Origin: Paracamarosporium sp. OC-R06-R3
Lineage: Eukaryota; Ascomycota; Dothideomycetes; Pleosporales; Didymosphaeriaceae
DNA: 64,000 bases
Direction of reading: 5' to 3'
NCBI GenBank assembly: GCA_019828545.1
Contig: JACVRA010000159.1
Location: 1-64,000 of the forward strand
This document shows, piece by piece, positions 45,802-55,675 of the stretch. The number at the start of each line of letters is the position of its first letter. Positions within the stretch are counted from its first letter, which is position 1. The notes beneath the pieces were generated by a model, which ran no database searches, was not told the DNA's origin, and saw only the letters and a program-made list of their open reading frames with translations. The position numbers and the translations under genes are program-made.

Positions 45802-48800
45802 ATGTCTCTCAAGAAAGTCCTGGGCAAGCTCAAGACGGGCTCCCACAGCAACCCCGCCTCCGACGACGAGAGCGCCGGCGGCATCAAGTCGCCCAGGTCC
45901 GCCAGCGCCGCCAACGGTGCCAGCGCCTCACCCAGAACTTCCGGCGTCTTCTCGCACCGCGGACGGCCCAGCGGCGAGTTCAAGCGGGGCATCGACAGCG
46001 CAGGTCCGCTCTCGCCCGCCGACAGCAGGGCCAGCATAGACAAGCACTCCAAGAACGACAGCAGCATCTTCCACCGCCGCACCGACAGCCCCAGCCGCAG
46101 CGGCACCTTCAAGTCGAGCCACAACCGCTCCGGCTCCCACGCCACCCATTCCCCCATCCGAGCCGTCAAGGAGAAGCTGCACCTCGGCGGCGACTCGTCC
46201 AGCGATGGCGAGACCCCTCTCAACCGCGACGGCGAGCCCATGTCGAAGAACCAGCTGAGGAAGCATGAGAAGCAGGCACAGCAAGAAGAACGCCGCCAGG
46301 AGATGATGCAGAAGGAGAAGGAAATCGAGCAGAGGAAGAAGGAAATGGAGGCTCAGGCCGACGCAGAGCTCACCCCGGAGCAGAAGGCCAAGTACGGCCT
46401 GGTCGCGCCCAATAGCTATGCCGCAGAGTGGAAGCGCGAACCGCGCATGAAGATCCTGGACTTCACTGCTGCCGATGTGGGCAAGGAGGTTGTCTTCCGC
46501 GCTAGGATTCACCATCTGCGCAAGATGAGCTCCAAGTTTGTCTTCTTCGTCTTCCGCCAGCAGCTCGCTACCATCCAGGGATTGTTGGTTGAGCATGCAG
46601 ACATCTCAAAGTACATGCTTTACTGGGCTGAGCATCTCGAGGCCGAGAGCGTTGTGCTTGTCAGGGGTGTCCTGCAGGCACCAAACTCCAAGCAGGGCGA
46701 AGTCACTGGCGCTACTATCCATGATGTTGAGGTTGCTGTCCACAGTCTCCATGTCGAGGCGGCGGTTACCGATCATCTTCCCTTCAACGTTTACGAGGCC
46801 GAGGTTACGCAGGCCGAGGTGGACGAAGACCTCGCTCGTGTCGACTCAAAGGAAGGCCACACCCGTGTGAGGATCAACGACCGAACGCGCTTGAGCAACC
46901 GTGTCATTGACCTGCGAACAACTGCGTCCCAGGGTATCTTCCGCATCCAGTCCGGCATTTGCAACCTCTTCCGCTCTCAACTGGACTTTGAAGGCTTCAT
47001 TGAAATCCACACTCCGAAGCTCCAGGGTGGTGCGACCGAGTCCGGTGCCAGCGTGTTCAAGGTCGAATACTTTAACCGTGGCGCCTTCCTGGCGCAGAGT
47101 CCCCAGTTGGCGAAGCAGATGTGCATATCAGCGGATTTCGGCAGGGTTTACGAGATCGGCGCTGTCTTCCGAGCAGAGAACAGCAACACATATCGTCACT
47201 TGACCGAGTACACTGGTCTTGATTTGGAGATGTCCATCGATGAGCACTATCACGAAGTCCTCCGTGTATTAGATCGCACGTTCAAGAACATTTTCAAGGG
47301 CATCTACGAGCGCTACCGCCCTGAGATCGAGGTCGTCAAGAAGCACTTCCCTCACGAAGACCTCGTCTGGTTGGATGAAACTCCCATCATCCCGTTCGCT
47401 GAAGGTATCCGCATGCTCAACGAGTCTGGCTGGAGGGACGACGACGGAAACCCTCTCGACGAGAACGAAGACATGGGCACACGAGACGAGGTCCAACTTG
47501 GCCGTGTCATCAAGCAGAAGCTGGGCACGGATTACTACATCCTAGACAAGTTCCCTACCAACGCACGGCCGTTCTATGCGATGCCGGATCCGAACAACCC
47601 CAATCTTACCAACTCGTTCGATATCTTCCTGCGTGGACAGGAGATTCTGAGTGGTGGCCAGCGTATCCATGATACAGATATGCTCCTCGAGAAGATGCAC
47701 CGTCTGAAGGTAGATCCGCAGACTATGGAAGAGTACATTCAGGGCTTCCAATGGGGTGCTCCGCCACACGGCGGCGGCGGTATCGGTCTGGAGCGTATTC
47801 TTATGCTTCTGCTGAACCTGGGCAACATCCGACATGCATCGCTGTTCCCTCGCGACCCGAAGAGCTTGCCCGAGAAGCCTGTGATCAAGCAGCTTCGCCA
47901 CCCGGAAGCGAGCACAATGCACCCGCCTTGGGAGGGCCAGGACCGAGCTGCAGCAGGTATCGACTTCCAGTCCATCACCAAACTCATTGCCAACTACGGA
48001 GATGCTACGAACACGTCCTGGTTGGAGCCTCGCACAGAAATCTGGCGAGATGACTTCACGGGCGCTGCCGTCGGTTTCGTTCCCCAAGACGGCTTTGCCA
48101 TTACCGTTGGTGACCCTCTTTGCCACCCAAGCCAGTACTTGAAGACCATGACCGGGTACCTCAAGTACATCAAGAAGGAGCGTAACCTGAAGCCGCTTTG
48201 GCTGCTCGTTGGCCGCGACGCCGAGGAAGTGCTCGCCACAAAGTTCAACTGGCGAACCTTCTCCGTCGTCGCCGAACAGCGTGTCGACCCTGCGCACAAC
48301 CCTGCGTTGAACGACTCGGATGTACAACGCAAGGTCCGGCACGCAGAGAAGGAAGGTGTCAAGATCACCGACTACGCCATCGGCACGCCAGTACCGGACG
48401 ACATGAAGAAGAAGGTCGACGCGCGCGTCGAAGACTGGCTCAAGGGCAGGAAGGGCCGCCAGGTGCATCTCACCAACATCCACCCGTGGCAGGACGAAGA
48501 GCACCGCCAATACCACGTCGCGTACACGGCAGACGGCACCATCTGCGCGCTCGTCGTCATGGCGCAGCTAAGCCCGGACCACGGCTGGCAAGTAAAGTAC
48601 TCGCTCGACTTCCCCAACGCGCCGTCGGGCTCCATCGAGCACGTGGTCCTGCACGCCATGAAGGTCGTCGCGCAAGGCGGCGCCACCACAATCACCTTTG
48701 GCGGCGGCGCAAGCAGCAAGTTCACGCCCGGGCACAATGTCAAGGGCACGCGCGTCAAGGTGCTCAGTCGCGCGTACCAGGCCATCGCCACGGAGCTCAA

Positions 48801-48933
48801 GCTCACGAACAAGACCGAGTTCAGGGAGAAGCTGGGCGCCACGGATGACCCGAGTTATATTTGCTATCCGCCGCATGGGCTGGGCCCGTTGGCGATCAAG
48901 GCCATTTTGAATTTCTTCGAGGACGACGAGTAG
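45802..48933 (+). CDS. erdS: Ergosteryl-3-beta-O-L-aspartate synthase (AspRS-DUF2156 fusion)
   Basis: An intronless 1043-residue gene; the frame also allows a start at 45766, but MSLKKVLGKLK at 45802 has the better context. Residues 1-130 are disordered and Ser/Lys-rich, followed by a charged helix. An OB-fold tRNA-binding domain starts near 216 (FTAADVGKEVVFRARIHHLR). The class IIb aspartyl-tRNA synthetase core follows: GGATESGASVF (about 410), motif 2 FRAENSNTYRHLTEYTGLDL (about 456), motif 3 GGGGIGLERI (about 658). From about 715 to the end comes a DUF2156 (GNAT-like) aminoacyl-transferase domain. Known fungal enzymes of this exact fusion charge tRNA-Asp and then pass aspartate to the 3-hydroxyl of ergosterol. 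Length, domain order and catalytic motifs are intact. A separate AspRS for translation should exist elsewhere. Confidence 0.93.
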   Translation: MSLKKVLGKLKTGSHSNPASDDESAGGIKSPRSASAANGASASPRTSGVFSHRGRPSGEFKRGIDSAGPLSPADSRASIDKHSKNDSSIFHRRTDSPSRSGTFKSSHNRSGSHATHSPIRAVKEKLHLGGDSSSDGETPLNRDGEPMSKNQLRKHEKQAQQEERRQEMMQKEKEIEQRKKEMEAQADAELTPEQKAKYGLVAPNSYAAEWKREPRMKILDFTAADVGKEVVFRARIHHLRKMSSKFVFFVFRQQLATIQGLLVEHADISKYMLYWAEHLEAESVVLVRGVLQAPNSKQGEVTGATIHDVEVAVHSLHVEAAVTDHLPFNVYEAEVTQAEVDEDLARVDSKEGHTRVRINDRTRLSNRVIDLRTTASQGIFRIQSGICNLFRSQLDFEGFIEIHTPKLQGGATESGASVFKVEYFNRGAFLAQSPQLAKQMCISADFGRVYEIGAVFRAENSNTYRHLTEYTGLDLEMSIDEHYHEVLRVLDRTFKNIFKGIYERYRPEIEVVKKHFPHEDLVWLDETPIIPFAEGIRMLNESGWRDDDGNPLDENEDMGTRDEVQLGRVIKQKLGTDYYILDKFPTNARPFYAMPDPNNPNLTNSFDIFLRGQEILSGGQRIHDTDMLLEKMHRLKVDPQTMEEYIQGFQWGAPPHGGGGIGLERILMLLLNLGNIRHASLFPRDPKSLPEKPVIKQLRHPEASTMHPPWEGQDRAAAGIDFQSITKLIANYGDATNTSWLEPRTEIWRDDFTGAAVGFVPQDGFAITVGDPLCHPSQYLKTMTGYLKYIKKERNLKPLWLLVGRDAEEVLATKFNWRTFSVVAEQRVDPAHNPALNDSDVQRKVRHAEKEGVKITDYAIGTPVPDDMKKKVDARVEDWLKGRKGRQVHLTNIHPWQDEEHRQYHVAYTADGTICALVVMAQLSPDHGWQVKYSLDFPNAPSGSIEHVVLHAMKVVAQGGATTITFGGGASSKFTPGHNVKGTRVKVLSRAYQAIATELKLTNKTEFREKLGATDDPSYICYPPHGLGPLAIKAILNFFEDDE

Positions 48934-50216
48934 ATGGGGAGATGGGTACGATGGAGTGGGAAGCATTCATTGGATGGATGGGTGGATGGATGGTGGAGAT
49001 AGAAGGCAAGAATGAAGGGAAGAAGGGATATGTGTGGGAGGGAGGCGGGTTGTTGCCGTGCACCGTATGATACCACGACGATTGATTGACGACGAGGATG
49101 GATGGGCGCATGTTTTCTTTTGTTTTGTCGACACCTGGCTTAATTACCCCCGAGTACCCCCCCGAGCTTGACTCTACCTGCCTGGTTTACAACACCTGGT
49201 TAGCTAGTTAGATGCAATGCAGTGCGTAATACCTACTTGTGTCTTGCTTTGGTCTGCGTTGCGATGTGATGCGCTGCGCTACTCTATTCTATTCTATTCT
49301 ATTCTATTCTATTCTATTCTAGATCGAGTAGGGTAGAGTAGAGTACCCATCATGTACTACACTGCGCTACACAGCACTGCGCAGCATATCCATGTCCGTG
49401 TACACGCCCACGTGACTTCCCTCCCTCCCTCCTTCCTTCCTCACTTCCCGTCCCCCAATGCCGCACGCATACCACGCCCGTCCTCGACAGCCGAACTCCC
49501 TCACGTAACGCACGTGGACCTCCCATCTCCACCCCCATCACCATAATAAACACCGCAAAGCGCACCCGAAAACGAAACCCTTCACGGATCTAACTCGGCG
49601 CACGCTACTCCCTTGCTTCCGCCTCCCTCCCGTCTCCCGACCACTCACTAAGTAGCAGTTAGCGCACAGCGCACAGCGCACAGCCCTACGCCCAGCAATC
49701 CCCGTTCCGAACGCACGTCAGGCTCGCGCAGATGCGGGGAAATCTCGGCGCGCGCGACCCCGCAATTTGGGCTTCGGGGTGGGGAGTCGGGATGCGAGGT
49801 TTGGTATGCGTGGGCGCTGATTGGTGCGTTTGGGCTTGCGAGGGTGTGGGTTTGGTGTGGGTTTGGCTTGGGATTTGGGTTTGTGTGCTGTGCGTTGTGC
49901 GTGCGGGAGCGGGAGCTGGGTTGCTGGGCTGGGGAGACGAGTTGGTGGATGGGACGGGTGCGGGATACGGGAGGGATGACGGGGAGGGTTGATGGGGAGT
50001 ATAAAGGGTGCTGAGCTGGGCTTTAAGTGAGTGAGATTCGGTGCAGTGCAGTCTGGTGCACATTACGATCGGGGTTTTTATTTGCTTTTTTTTCTGACGT
50101 TTTGTCCCCGAGATACCCGAACGCACGCTGGGCAAAGCTTTTTACGCACGTCTTCTCTCGTCCTCGGCATACAAGAAGAAACCGGAAGAGGAAGAGAGAG
50201 GAAGAAGCAAACCAAA
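48934..50216. other. Repeat-rich intergenic region
   Basis: 1.28 kb containing a TGGA-rich stretch at 48969-48990, a TATTC pentanucleotide run, and C/T-rich then G/T-rich low-complexity sequence from 49400 to 50000. An open frame at 49686-50135 (minus) is made of low-complexity residues and is rejected. The last 80 bases hold a purine-rich leader before the P450 start. Confidence 0.55.
49283..49320. repeat. TATTC pentanucleotide microsatellite
   Basis: About seven to eight consecutive CTATT/TATTC units, 350 bases after the erdS stop. Confidence 0.92.
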
Positions 50217-51967
50217 ATGTTCCTCACCGCCCTCCTCCTCAACCCGCTGACCCTCCTCCTCCTTCCAATCCTCTACTACATCCTCCCGTACCTGCGGGCC
50301 AAAGCGCTTCTCCCCATCCCAGGCCCGCTCGCGGCCAAGTTCTCCAATTTATGGCTGCTGTACCAGGCGAGACGGGGACGGCGGTACGCTGCTGTCCACG
50401 ACGCGCACGCGAAGTACGGCAAGTTGGTGCGGATTGCGCCGGGGCATGTTAGTGTTGCGGAAGCTACGGCCATTCCAGTGATTTACGGGCATGGGAACGG
50501 GTTTCTGAAGAGCGACTACTACGACGCCTTCGTCTCGATCCGCCGCGGCCTGTTCAACACGCGCGACCGCGCAGAGCACACCCGCAAGCGCAAGACCGTG
50601 TCTCACACCTTCTCCGCAAAGTCGGTCGGCCAGTTCGAGCAGTACATGCATCACAACCTCGAGGAGTTGCAGCGCCAGTGGGATGTGCGTGCTGCGAGTG
50701 CAAAGGGCGCCTTCTACGGCTTGGACGCCCTCAACTGGTTCAATTACCTTGCTTTCGATGTCATTGGGGATTTGGCGTTTGGGGCTCCGTTCGGCATGCT
50801 CGAGAAGGGGAGGGATGTCGCCGAGGTGAGGAAGAGCGCGGATGCGGAGCCGACGTATGCGCCGGCTATTGAGGTGTTGAATCGGAGGGGGGAGGTTTCG
50901 GGGTATGTGATCCTTTTTTCGTTTTTATTTTTGTTTCTCCTATCTGCTTGGGGTGGTTTGTCGATACTCCTACATCCCCCCTTTGTCGGAAATACTCCCG
51001 ATACAAACCCTACACTTTTCAACCCGAGATGTTCTGTCGAAACTCCTGTATATCCCCTTCTTACTAGAGATACTCTGTAAAATCCCTACACACCCCTTCC
51101 TGCCAGACATACCCTTAGATATAAACTCACACTAACCCCCACAGCACCCTCGGCTGCCTCCCTCAACTCAAGCCCTACGCAAAGTACCTCCCAGACCCCT
51201 TCTTCACCCAAGGCATCCAGGCCGTCGAAAACCTCGCCGGAATCGCCATCGCCCGCGTAAATGAGCGTCTCGCCAACCCCTCCTCTCGTGTCGACCTCCT
51301 CGCCCGCCTCATGGAAGGCCGCGATGAAACCGGCGCCCCCCTCGGACGCGAAGAGCTAACCGCCGAAGCCCTCACCCAGCTCATCGCAGGCAGCGACACC
51401 ACATCCAACACGTCCTGCGCCCTGCTCTACCACTGCCTCCGCAACCCCTCCGTCGTCAAGAAACTCCAGGCCGAACTCGACGCCGCGCTCCCAGACGCAG
51501 ACCAAGTCCCTCAGTTCGCCCAAGTAAAAGACCTCCCCTACCTCGACTCCGTCATAAAAGAAACAATGCGTATCCACAGCACATCCTCCCTCGGCCTCCC
51601 TCGCGTCGTGCCCCCGGGCCCGGGAATAACCCTGCTGAACACGCACTTCCCCGCAGGCACCGTGCTCTCCGTCCCCGCGTACACGATCCACCACAGCACG
51701 GAGATCTGGGGCCCGGACGCGGACGAGTTCCACCCCGAGCGCTGGGAGAATGTCACCGAGGAGCAGAAGAATGCGTTTATCCCATTCAGCTACGGGCCTA
51801 GGGCGTGCGTGGGCAGGAATGTCGCCGAGATGGAACTCGCGCTTATTGTCGGGACGGTGTTTAGGCGGTATGAGTTTGAGATTAGGCAGGGGGAGATGGA
51901 GACTAGGGAGGGGTTTTTGAGGAAGCCTTTGGGGCTGGAGGTTGGGATGCGGAGGAGGGAGGTCTGA
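50217..51967 (+). CDS. Cytochrome P450, CYP53-like (benzoate 4-monooxygenase type)
   Basis: Two exons (50217-50902 and 51145-51967) give 502 residues. Residues 1-25 form an N-terminal ER anchor, followed by the Pro hinge LLPIPGPLAAKF. P450 motifs are complete: I-helix AGSDTTSNT (about 310), K-helix KETMR, PERW, and heme-binding FSYGPRACVGRNVAEMEL with the axial Cys (about 443-460). The segment TRKRKTVSHTFSAKSVGQFE and the overall length are typical of CYP53, fungal enzymes that hydroxylate benzoate and related phenolics at C4. Family placement is from motif similarity; the substrate is inferred. The single intron is 242 nt, far longer than others here, and carries an imperfect tandem repeat (see the repeat entry). 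Confidence 0.92.
50960..51111. repeat. Imperfect tandem duplication inside the P450 intron
   Basis: Two diverged copies of a unit of about 76 nt start at 50960 (GTCGATACTCCT) and 51036 (GTCGAAACTCCT). They share ATACTC and CCCTACAC blocks in the same order. The whole repeat lies within the intron. Confidence 0.65.
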
Positions 51968-52524
51968 GATTTTTGAAGGTGGGTGGGGAATTGGGAGTGA
52001 TGAGGACGGGTGATTGTGGATGGTTTTTTTATTGTATATGAGGTGAGAGGTTGCATATTTACGGCGTTTTGCATCGGTTCTGTGACGGCCGTGGATCCGA
52101 TTTTGTACCTAAGTTTCGTTGTATCAATGCTAGCTAAGTGTCTACTTGATGTGTTGAACTGCAATCCAGGGCTTTCTCATCATATGCCTGCTCGTGCCTA
52201 CCCGTTGTGCTACTAAATCCAAAATCTTTATGCTGAGAAAGAAATCTCCAGTATACTACCGAATACAAATGCTTCGTGTTACAGAAAGAAATCCTCCAGC
52301 CGGTCACACTACGTGTTTGCTCATGTTTACCTGGAAAAGTATTAAGCTTGAACAGTTTACTCCAGAAGAAAGATCCCTCAGTCGACGTTGTCTCAAAAAA
52401 TGAGCAGTTTTGACGTGTGATATATTGAGACGCTCCTAGTACATCTTAACGCTTTCTGCTCCATGAAAAATCCTTGCTCGCGTGAATTGATACTGCTCGC
52501 CTGATAGTAGAGTTGCGAACGAAC

Positions 52525-52630
52525 GAATAACGTGCCTCACTACGTAGTAAGATAAATAAGAAGTACTTTAACTTTTAGTAACTAAAAACTAATATATATG
52601 ATAAATATTATTAAATTTTTATAAAAATAA
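52525..52630 (+). repeat. AT-rich repeat copy A
   Basis: Matches the reverse complement of 54993-55115. Shared blocks include AACGTNCCTCACT, AAGATAAATAAG, AGTACTTTA, a TTAGTAAC block and an A/T-rich tail. Confidence 0.65.
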
Positions 52631-53558
52631 TTTACTATAGTTAATTTTTAACAGTGCAGCCAACGCGTTTCCCAGCGTCTAAACTAGTTATCTTGTTATA
52701 CATTCGACACGCGGTCCAACGCATAGCGATAACTACTTTATAACCTAGAGACATACTATTATGTTGCCCTCGCAGTTGTCCCCTCTGCTGGCCAAACGAA
52801 GACCAAACTAAGCCCACTACGTCTTCATATTTTTTAAGTCCACCGTCGCCAATCCTACACTAGGCCGCAGTGAGCTCTAGCCTCAGATAGTTAAAGGGGG
52901 ATGCAATGTAACGGAAAGGATATAAGATAAGATAGAGCACGGCGAACCTAGAAATCGAAGCCTACGCTTTAGGGGGTTCAACTAAGCGTTACTAGCAAAA
53001 CGCCGTCGTTGCAAGCGCATATAAAGGTAGAAAGGCTCTATATGTTTTAGTAATATAGCTGTTATACAGTTAAATAACCAGCGGCTCCTTACATAGGCCC
53101 CGCAAACACTAAGGCTATAGAGATGTGCTTCAGTTCGACCGCTAAGGGTCGTGAGTTTTAGATTGTTCATGTTCGTGCGGGATGAGTACTTGGGAGCTGC
53201 ATACTGTACAGCACTCTTGTTTTTAGCCATATTTATAAACTATCGCCTTTGGGGCAACCCTCTGGCCGGAACGGCTCGACCTTCCTCTCTGCTAGTGGTG
53301 GTAATTCGAAGTATCAGCTTACATAGGTTTGCAGCTCACGATAATTAGTAAACGAACTGCTGCACAGCCCTCCAATCAAAGCAATCAATGATCCTTGCTA
53401 ACAGTCCTACTGTAGACATGCCAAATTACGCTATTATTTTGCCTAGTGCGACGAGGCTGGGAGAGATCAAGGAAATATGTGCCATTGGCCAAGGCTGCAC
53501 CGCAGATTACGAGATCGGGGTTCGAAGGCGAATAACATTATATTCTGCCAAGTCCTGT

Positions 53559-53615
53559 CTTCTTACCTTCTTGCCTTCTTGCCTTCTTACCTTCTTGCCT
53601 TCTTACCTTCTTGCC
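53559..53615 (+). repeat. TCTTRCCT 8-bp minisatellite
   Basis: About seven tandem copies of TCTT(A/G)CCT, ending about 100 bases before the start of the membrane-protein gene, probably inside its leader or core promoter. Confidence 0.85.
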
Positions 53616-53717
53616 GAGGGCTTGGCTGCCGCAAGGCGTGAATCATTACAAAGAACGTATCGCCCCTATTACTTTGCCTTCTCTTCTCTTCTTTCCTTCC
53701 GCCTGCTTGATTTCGCG

Positions 53718-54829
53718 ATGGCGAGTGAAATCTCCATATTCACCACTGTTGTTATGGCAACACGTGAACCCCAGATCTTACCGCCACTTACAACCGTCTT
53801 TACGCCGCAACCGGATTGCTCGACGCGGTGGATAAGCCAAGATATCGACGATGTAACGAGAGTGGGCAGTCCTCTCCCGGGTTCCACTATTGCCAATGAC
53901 TACTACTTAGGATGTCAACCCTATTCAAACGCGTTTTCTTACAGTCCTGGTATATGCCCTAGTGGTAAACATTTTGTCGAAGTAACAGAATCGAAATATT
54001 CCAATAGTACATCTACAGTGTGGGTGGGTGGGTGCTGCCAAAGGTACGATTGCACGTCTTTGCTACATCTTAGTACAAAATTGTAATTCAACAGTCTTAC
54101 ACTCTCATTAGCGGTATGACTGTGAACGCCGGCACGTGTAGTAGCACCTTCACCACTCCTTTCACCGCAATCGTACCTTTCATCCTCACAACCTTCAGCG
54201 TGCGCAGCTATACATCTACCCTTTCTACTTTAACCTTGTACGATGTCACCAGCATATATTCCGCTGGAAGGGATAACGCAGGAAACGTCAAAACAGCTAC
54301 GACGACATACAAGAATATTACTATACTCCCCTATGGTACCCTGTTCGGGGCCCCCGTTTTCGTTCTTTGGGAATCTAAAGACCTGACCTCGTTTCCGCCC
54401 TCATATGCAACATCGCTGGCTTCGCTGATTGGGGTGTCTATCGAAACTACAGCGCCGAATGTTTCGCTTACCCCCCTACCTTCGCCTGCCTTTTCGTCTA
54501 CAATCCCAACATCCACAAACTTGCTACCACCAAATGCTCGCTTCAATTCAGGGGTGAAAGCTGGAATAGGCGTTGGAGTCGCATTTGGAGCCGTGTCGAT
54601 TGGTGTTGTCATTGTTCTGTACATGTTACGAAGACGGAAGAAACGTTCGACACAATTCCCTGCACTACCTGAGATGGCAGCGAATGATAAGTCTGGCTTA
54701 AAGAGATTCTTAGGTGGCAAATGGAGAGCTGAAGTAGATGGCGTGTCAAATCCGATGGAAATTGACTCGAGGGTTGTAAATGTCGTCCCTGGACCTCCGG
54801 TTGAGTTGGATACTGCATCTATACAATAG
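53718..54829 (+). CDS. Single-pass membrane protein with Cys-containing ectodomain
   Basis: Two exons (53718-54043 and 54112-54829) give 347 residues. There is no strong signal peptide. The N-terminal domain (1-120) has a small set of cysteines (PQPDCSTRW, YLGCQPYS, PGICPSGKHF, WVGGCCQS) and resembles a fungal extracellular module of unknown function. A Thr/Ser-rich region follows with several NxS/T sites. One membrane segment (about 278-298, VKAGIGVGVAFGAVSIGVVI) precedes a basic stop-transfer motif (RRRKKR) and a 50-residue cytosolic tail. The layout suggests a cell-surface sensor or anchor, similar in form to Wsc/Mid-type proteins, but I do not recognise the family. The gene is bracketed by AT-rich inverted repeats. 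Confidence 0.78.
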
Positions 54830-54992
54830 TTTCTTTAACTTTAGATCCATTATTGGGTAACATTTAGGAATAAGACATACAAGTCTGTTGCGATGTGGAG
54901 AACGGCCTTTGGGCTAGTGCAGAAGGCCCGCTTTTTGACTCTATAGTAGATCCCTTTAGCGCCTGATTCATGATCTCGCGCGTTTTGACCCC

Positions 54993-55115
54993 CTTATTAT
55001 TATAAAAATATAAAAATATTTAATATATATATAGGTCTTTTTGTTACTAAGAGCTAAAGTACTACTTATTTATCTTGCTATATAGTATATCTTGCTACAC
55101 AGTGAGGGACGTTAT
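54993..55115 (-). repeat. AT-rich repeat copy B (inverted)
   Basis: Inverted copy of 52525-52630. It has an extra 17-bp tandem duplication of a TATACTATATAGCAAG-like segment compared with copy A. Confidence 0.65.
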
Positions 55116-55183
55116 GCTGCCTACGCTCGATCGTCCTGTTATGCTAGGTTACGTTCAGGCAGTCATCTCATGCAAGAACGTGG

Positions 55184-55445
55184 GAGAAGCTGTGTAGTGT
55201 GAGAACCTTGGATGTAGTACTTCTAGCACTGGTTACGATCGCTTTGCTGCGCTAATTCATGTTAAAGAAGTTACTTAGTCAAAAACACTAGAGAAGCTGT
55301 GGAGCGTGAGAATATTGAGAGCAGAGACATACTTTTAGCATTGGCTATATGATATCTAGGCTGTGGTATAGGGATCCCAGGTCCAATCGTGGACTACTTG
55401 GGAGCCTCAATCAGTGTTAAAAGTCTCCTAGATAGTACTAGTCAC
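55184..55445. repeat. Decayed direct repeat pair
   Basis: Two diverged copies begin with GAGAAGCTGTG at 55184 and 55291. Both continue with GTGAGAA, an AGCAYTGGYTA block, and end with GTTAAA and CACTA/TACTA. A fainter third copy may lie at about 55505-55545. Confidence 0.55.
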
Positions 55446-55675
55446 AATAGCGGTAGACTCTTTGTGGAAGAAAGGCTTGAAAGGCTTGAAAAGGGGTAGC
55501 TTGGGGGAGATTTGAGAAAGGTGATGCTTGCAGTGGCTAAGAAATTTTGAGCGAGGAGGCGAGTTACAAGCTCATGCAGTCCTGAGATAAATCTATTTAG
55601 TCATTGGACGTAGTTCTTGGTGTAGGAACGGCTTTTACAGGTGCTTTGCAAAAGACAGACATCTGCGTCGATCGA

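Larger units (their letters stand above)
51968..53717. other. AT-rich degraded intergenic region
   Basis: 1.75 kb with no supported gene. GC content falls sharply from about 52010, and the block at 52540-52640 is almost purely A/T. It contains copy A of the inverted AT-rich repeat and, near the right end, a pyrimidine-rich minisatellite before the next gene. The sequence looks like old repeats altered by repeat-induced point mutation, but no transposase or polymerase remnant could be read. Confidence 0.55.
54830..55675. other. AT-rich repeat-bearing intergenic region
   Basis: 846 bases with no gene: the second AT-rich repeat copy (54993-55115), then decayed direct repeats from 55184 onwards. 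This is the convergent region between the membrane protein and the F-box-like gene. Confidence 0.55.

Noticed and set aside
47542..48516. 324-codon frame antisense to erdS
   Set aside because: A mirror of the strongly biased third codon positions in erdS; the sense strand encodes a conserved enzyme.
49686..50135. 149-codon low-complexity minus-strand frame
   Set aside because: Composed of Thr/Pro/Ser/Gln repeats from G/T-rich DNA; no domain and overlaps the P450 leader.
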